NCBI GenBank assembly: GCA_038320345.1
Contig: JBBQED010000019.1
Span: 1-51,531, forward strand
Source of the DNA: JBBQED01 sp038320345
GTDB taxonomy: Bacteria; Bacteroidota; Bacteroidia; AKYH767-A; OLB10
Length of the DNA stretch: 51,531 nt
Direction: 5' to 3'
Shown: one piece after another, positions 49,262 through 51,531 of the stretch
Layout: the number at the start of each line of letters is the position of its first letter
How positions within the stretch are numbered: the first letter of the stretch is position 1
Notes under the pieces: model-generated
What the model saw: the letters and a program-made list of their open reading frames with translations, nothing else
The model's database searches: none
What the model was told of the DNA's origin: nothing
Program-made: the position numbers and the translations under genes

Positions 49262-51531
49262 TTAACCCATTCGATTACACAGACCTTTGAAGTCACAATA
49301 TACACATCGTTCAATATCAGTAGTTTGCGAAAACGGAATTTTTGAATTAAAAATTTCTATAATCATGGTTTTTAATCCCAATTCTAGCGATTCTAGAATT
49401 TCTGAACTAACAGGAGCTTTTTTATTTAGATAATTAATTTCTTCACTGAATTGCTTGAGTTGGAAAAGTCCGGCAACCATCGGAATTTCTGCAGCCTGTT
49501 TTTTATATAGATAAACATAGAATAAGAGCTGGAATGTGGTTTTGAAAGCGGGATCTGCAAATAGCTGCATAAAATCTTCTGGAAACTTTAAATCATCATT
49601 CCCGGTTTTATAATCTAGGATTCTAATCAGTCCATTTTTTTCATCTACGCGATCTAGCGTTCCTTTTAAACCGATCTCACCAATATTTTCAATGGCAAAA
49701 CTGTTTTGAATAACTACTTCAAGACCTTTAATCAGTAAAGGAGCTTCTGATAAATCAAAGCGCAGGATTCGTTTTGCAAGTTCTACTAGTACGCCTTGCA
49801 TCAGAAAATCTAATCCACTTAAAGGTCCAGCAGTAAATTCATTTTTGATAGCCGTATTGATAAATTCTTCGACCTGCGGTATTAAATTTTCAATCTGAAG
49901 AGCGGATAACTGTTCATGATCTTTGTACAGATCATGCATCGCTGCATGAAACACTTTTCCAAACTCATTCGTTTCTAAACCTTGTTGTTCATCACGAGGA
50001 CGGATACCCGCAATTTGATCCAAATAAAATCGAAGCGGACAAGCAATATAAGAATTGAGCACTGAAGCAGAAAAACCAGGTCTTTTAAGATTTTGTGGAT
50101 CATAGAGAAATTTGGCTTTTAAAGCATTAATTACGGCTTCTGACTTTTCAATGATGATTGGTTGATGAGTAGGAGGTTCAGGCTTTTGCTCAATCTGGAA
50201 GAAGCTAAAGGTGGCATTTGCATTTGCATCTTTGAGTTCGTGGTATAGCTGATATAAATACCTGCTCCGTTCACCACCACCCATATCATTTAGATCACTG
50301 TTATAAAACAAACGGATTTCACTAGGACGTTGTAATAAACGATAGAAGTGATAAGCAGTAACGGCATCTTGTTCTTCTTTGCAAGGTAATCGAAAGGCTT
50401 TTCGTAATGAATATGGAATTAGTGATGAGGAAACATTACCCGACGGCAATGTACCTTCATTGAGTGAAGCAATAAAAACATGGGAATAATCGAGTACACG
50501 AGTTTCCAAAAATCCCATTATTTGTATTCCTCCTTCACGATTGCTGCGGAATGGAATTCTGACTTTTGCGAGTGCCGACATTAATAATTTCCACCATGCA
50601 TTAAGATTTAATTCTTGAACAAATGGACGTAATGAACTCATCAATTGTTCAATCGTATTTTTTAATGCGGGATAAAGTCCAGGAAAACTATCCTTTGCTT
50701 GATCATCAAAACAGTGGAGAAAACCTACTAGCATTTTTTCTTCTTGCTCAATGGAGAGTGGTGGTAATAAAAGTAAATCGGCAATTGGAGCACTTCCGTT
50801 CACACCTTCAGATCCATCTATCAGAGCTTTTAATAATCTTTCATCATCACTCGAAAGTCTTGGTTGTAAGAGTGGATGAACCAACATCCAAGAAGCTTGT
50901 TCTTTCAAAAACCAAGATCCAGATACTTCTGCAATTTGCTTGCGTATCAATTTAAAGGTTTGTAAGAGATGAACTATTGGATGATGAGCTAAAGGAAACC
51001 CCATAGAAGGATTTACGGGTATGCCTAACCGTGAGCAATGATCGAGTAATGGAAACAACAAACCATCATCAGGCAATACCACTAAAGTTTTATTGATTGC
51101 TGAAGGCTCTATGGTAAGTAATTCTTGATGCAAAGAGATTGCTAGTTCTCTTGCCATGGAAGCTCTTCCGTTCACTCCAGTAATTCGGATATCTTTTTTT
51201 TCTACTGCTAGATGAGGTTCTTTCCAGAGAAAAGAATTGTTGGCAAGAAAGCCTTTTCGAAAAAATAATCCTGCCTCTTGAAATTTCGGATCTGCATACC
51301 AAGGATCTGCATCTCTGAAGATCACCGCTTTTCCTGTTTTTTCCAAGCCACGCATGATGGCTTCTTCCGATTGTGTTAACGCATAAAATCCGGCGAATAC
51401 TACTTTTTCAAATCGTTCGAAGAACGGGTGTTTAGCATTTATTTCTGCAGCTAATTTCCACGCTAATCCTTCGTATGCAATTTCCTTGCTTAATAAATGT
51501 TTTTTATATAGATCATATAATACGGGTAACA
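49262..51531 (-). CDS. AddB-like helicase/PD-(D/E)XK nuclease with Fe-S cluster (5' end outside window)
   Basis: The frame is open to the right end of the window, so the protein start is missing; about 755 residues are visible. The ATG at 51355 is internal, because the residues before it (FEKVVFAGFYALTQSEEAI) continue the family sequence. The C-terminal 230 residues carry a PD-(D/E)XK nuclease core (GTLDRVDEKNGLIRILDYKTG) and a four-cysteine Fe-S site: one Cys in YIACPLRFYLD and three in CVYCDFKGLC. This is the arrangement of AddB and related RecB-family nucleases in double-strand-break repair. The upstream region resembles an inactivated helicase. The AddA partner is not in the window. Confidence 0.88.
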   Translation of the reverse strand, partial: LPVLYDLYKKHLLSKEIAYEGLAWKLAAEINAKHPFFERFEKVVFAGFYALTQSEEAIMRGLEKTGKAVIFRDADPWYADPKFQEAGLFFRKGFLANNSFLWKEPHLAVEKKDIRITGVNGRASMARELAISLHQELLTIEPSAINKTLVVLPDDGLLFPLLDHCSRLGIPVNPSMGFPLAHHPIVHLLQTFKLIRKQIAEVSGSWFLKEQASWMLVHPLLQPRLSSDDERLLKALIDGSEGVNGSAPIADLLLLPPLSIEQEEKMLVGFLHCFDDQAKDSFPGLYPALKNTIEQLMSSLRPFVQELNLNAWWKLLMSALAKVRIPFRSNREGGIQIMGFLETRVLDYSHVFIASLNEGTLPSGNVSSSLIPYSLRKAFRLPCKEEQDAVTAYHFYRLLQRPSEIRLFYNSDLNDMGGGERSRYLYQLYHELKDANANATFSFFQIEQKPEPPTHQPIIIEKSEAVINALKAKFLYDPQNLKRPGFSASVLNSYIACPLRFYLDQIAGIRPRDEQQGLETNEFGKVFHAAMHDLYKDHEQLSALQIENLIPQVEEFINTAIKNEFTAGPLSGLDFLMQGVLVELAKRILRFDLSEAPLLIKGLEVVIQNSFAIENIGEIGLKGTLDRVDEKNGLIRILDYKTGNDDLKFPEDFMQLFADPAFKTTFQLLFYVYLYKKQAAEIPMVAGLFQLKQFSEEINYLNKKAPVSSEILESLELGLKTMIIEIFNSKIPFSQTTDIERCVYCDFKGLCNRMG

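Noticed and set aside
1..51531. CRISPR array, tRNA or rRNA genes, insertion sequences
   Set aside because: No regularly spaced repeats, cloverleaf-like sequences, transposase or terminal inverted repeats were seen in the gaps.

Overview
The window looks like ordinary chromosomal DNA from a member of the Bacteroidota. The main reasons are C-terminal sorting domains of the type IX secretion system (T9SS types A and B), DUF5683 and DUF5916 proteins, a WbqC-like protein, and a PorE-like TPR/beta-propeller/OmpA protein. The cluster parA-parB-DUF5683-dapB-lepB-wbqC, which I know as common in this phylum, points the same way. Several intergenic regions carry TAnnTTTG -7 boxes instead of sigma70-type -10 boxes, and purine-rich ribosome binding sites are mostly absent. 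The order or family cannot be fixed from the sequence alone. I saw no tRNA, rRNA, CRISPR array, insertion sequence or prophage.

Layout. 1-505: 3' end of a T9SS cargo gene. 698-9510: a long minus-strand block with an orphan gene, accD, fbaB (class I aldolase), wbqC-like, lepB, dapB, DUF5683, parB, parA and a metallo-beta-lactamase-fold hydrolase. 9511-9999: a gene-free gap with weak DnaA-box-like words. 10000-15481: a large CHU_C/T9SS type B protein, divergent from an M16 peptidase. 15543-22697: a minus-strand envelope and redox block with mlaD, mlaF, mlaE, an HdrB-like protein, a membrane 4Fe-4S protein, a second MCE protein and a SPOR-domain amidase. 22746-31126: a plus-strand run of lptD, ffh, folD, queE, a PorE-like OmpA protein and a DUF4184 membrane protein. 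31103-37105: a TlpA-like thioredoxin, two small membrane-anchored orphans, a beta-barrel and a DUF5916 outer-membrane protein. 37318-41020: cyanophycin synthetase (cphA) divergent from cyanophycinase (cphB). 41178-44741: a Pro-rich T9SS cargo gene divergent from a histidine kinase/response regulator pair. 44738-51531: a membrane J-domain protein, a glutathione peroxidase-like protein, a VWA/MoxR-type ATPase pair, a small 4-TM protein, and an AddB-like Fe-S nuclease that runs off the right edge.

How the genes work together. Most of the window is core biology: fatty acid, lysine and folate synthesis, chromosome segregation, protein export, and lipid and LPS traffic to the outer membrane. The accessory parts that stand out are the self-contained cyanophycin synthesis/degradation pair and the two-component locus. 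In the latter, the divergent promoter region holds five GTTAA words spaced 9-11 bp apart, and both the sensor and the divergent secreted protein carry proline-rich stretches next to charged helical segments. The two-component locus is the best candidate here for an undescribed system, but its function is inferred and not shown.
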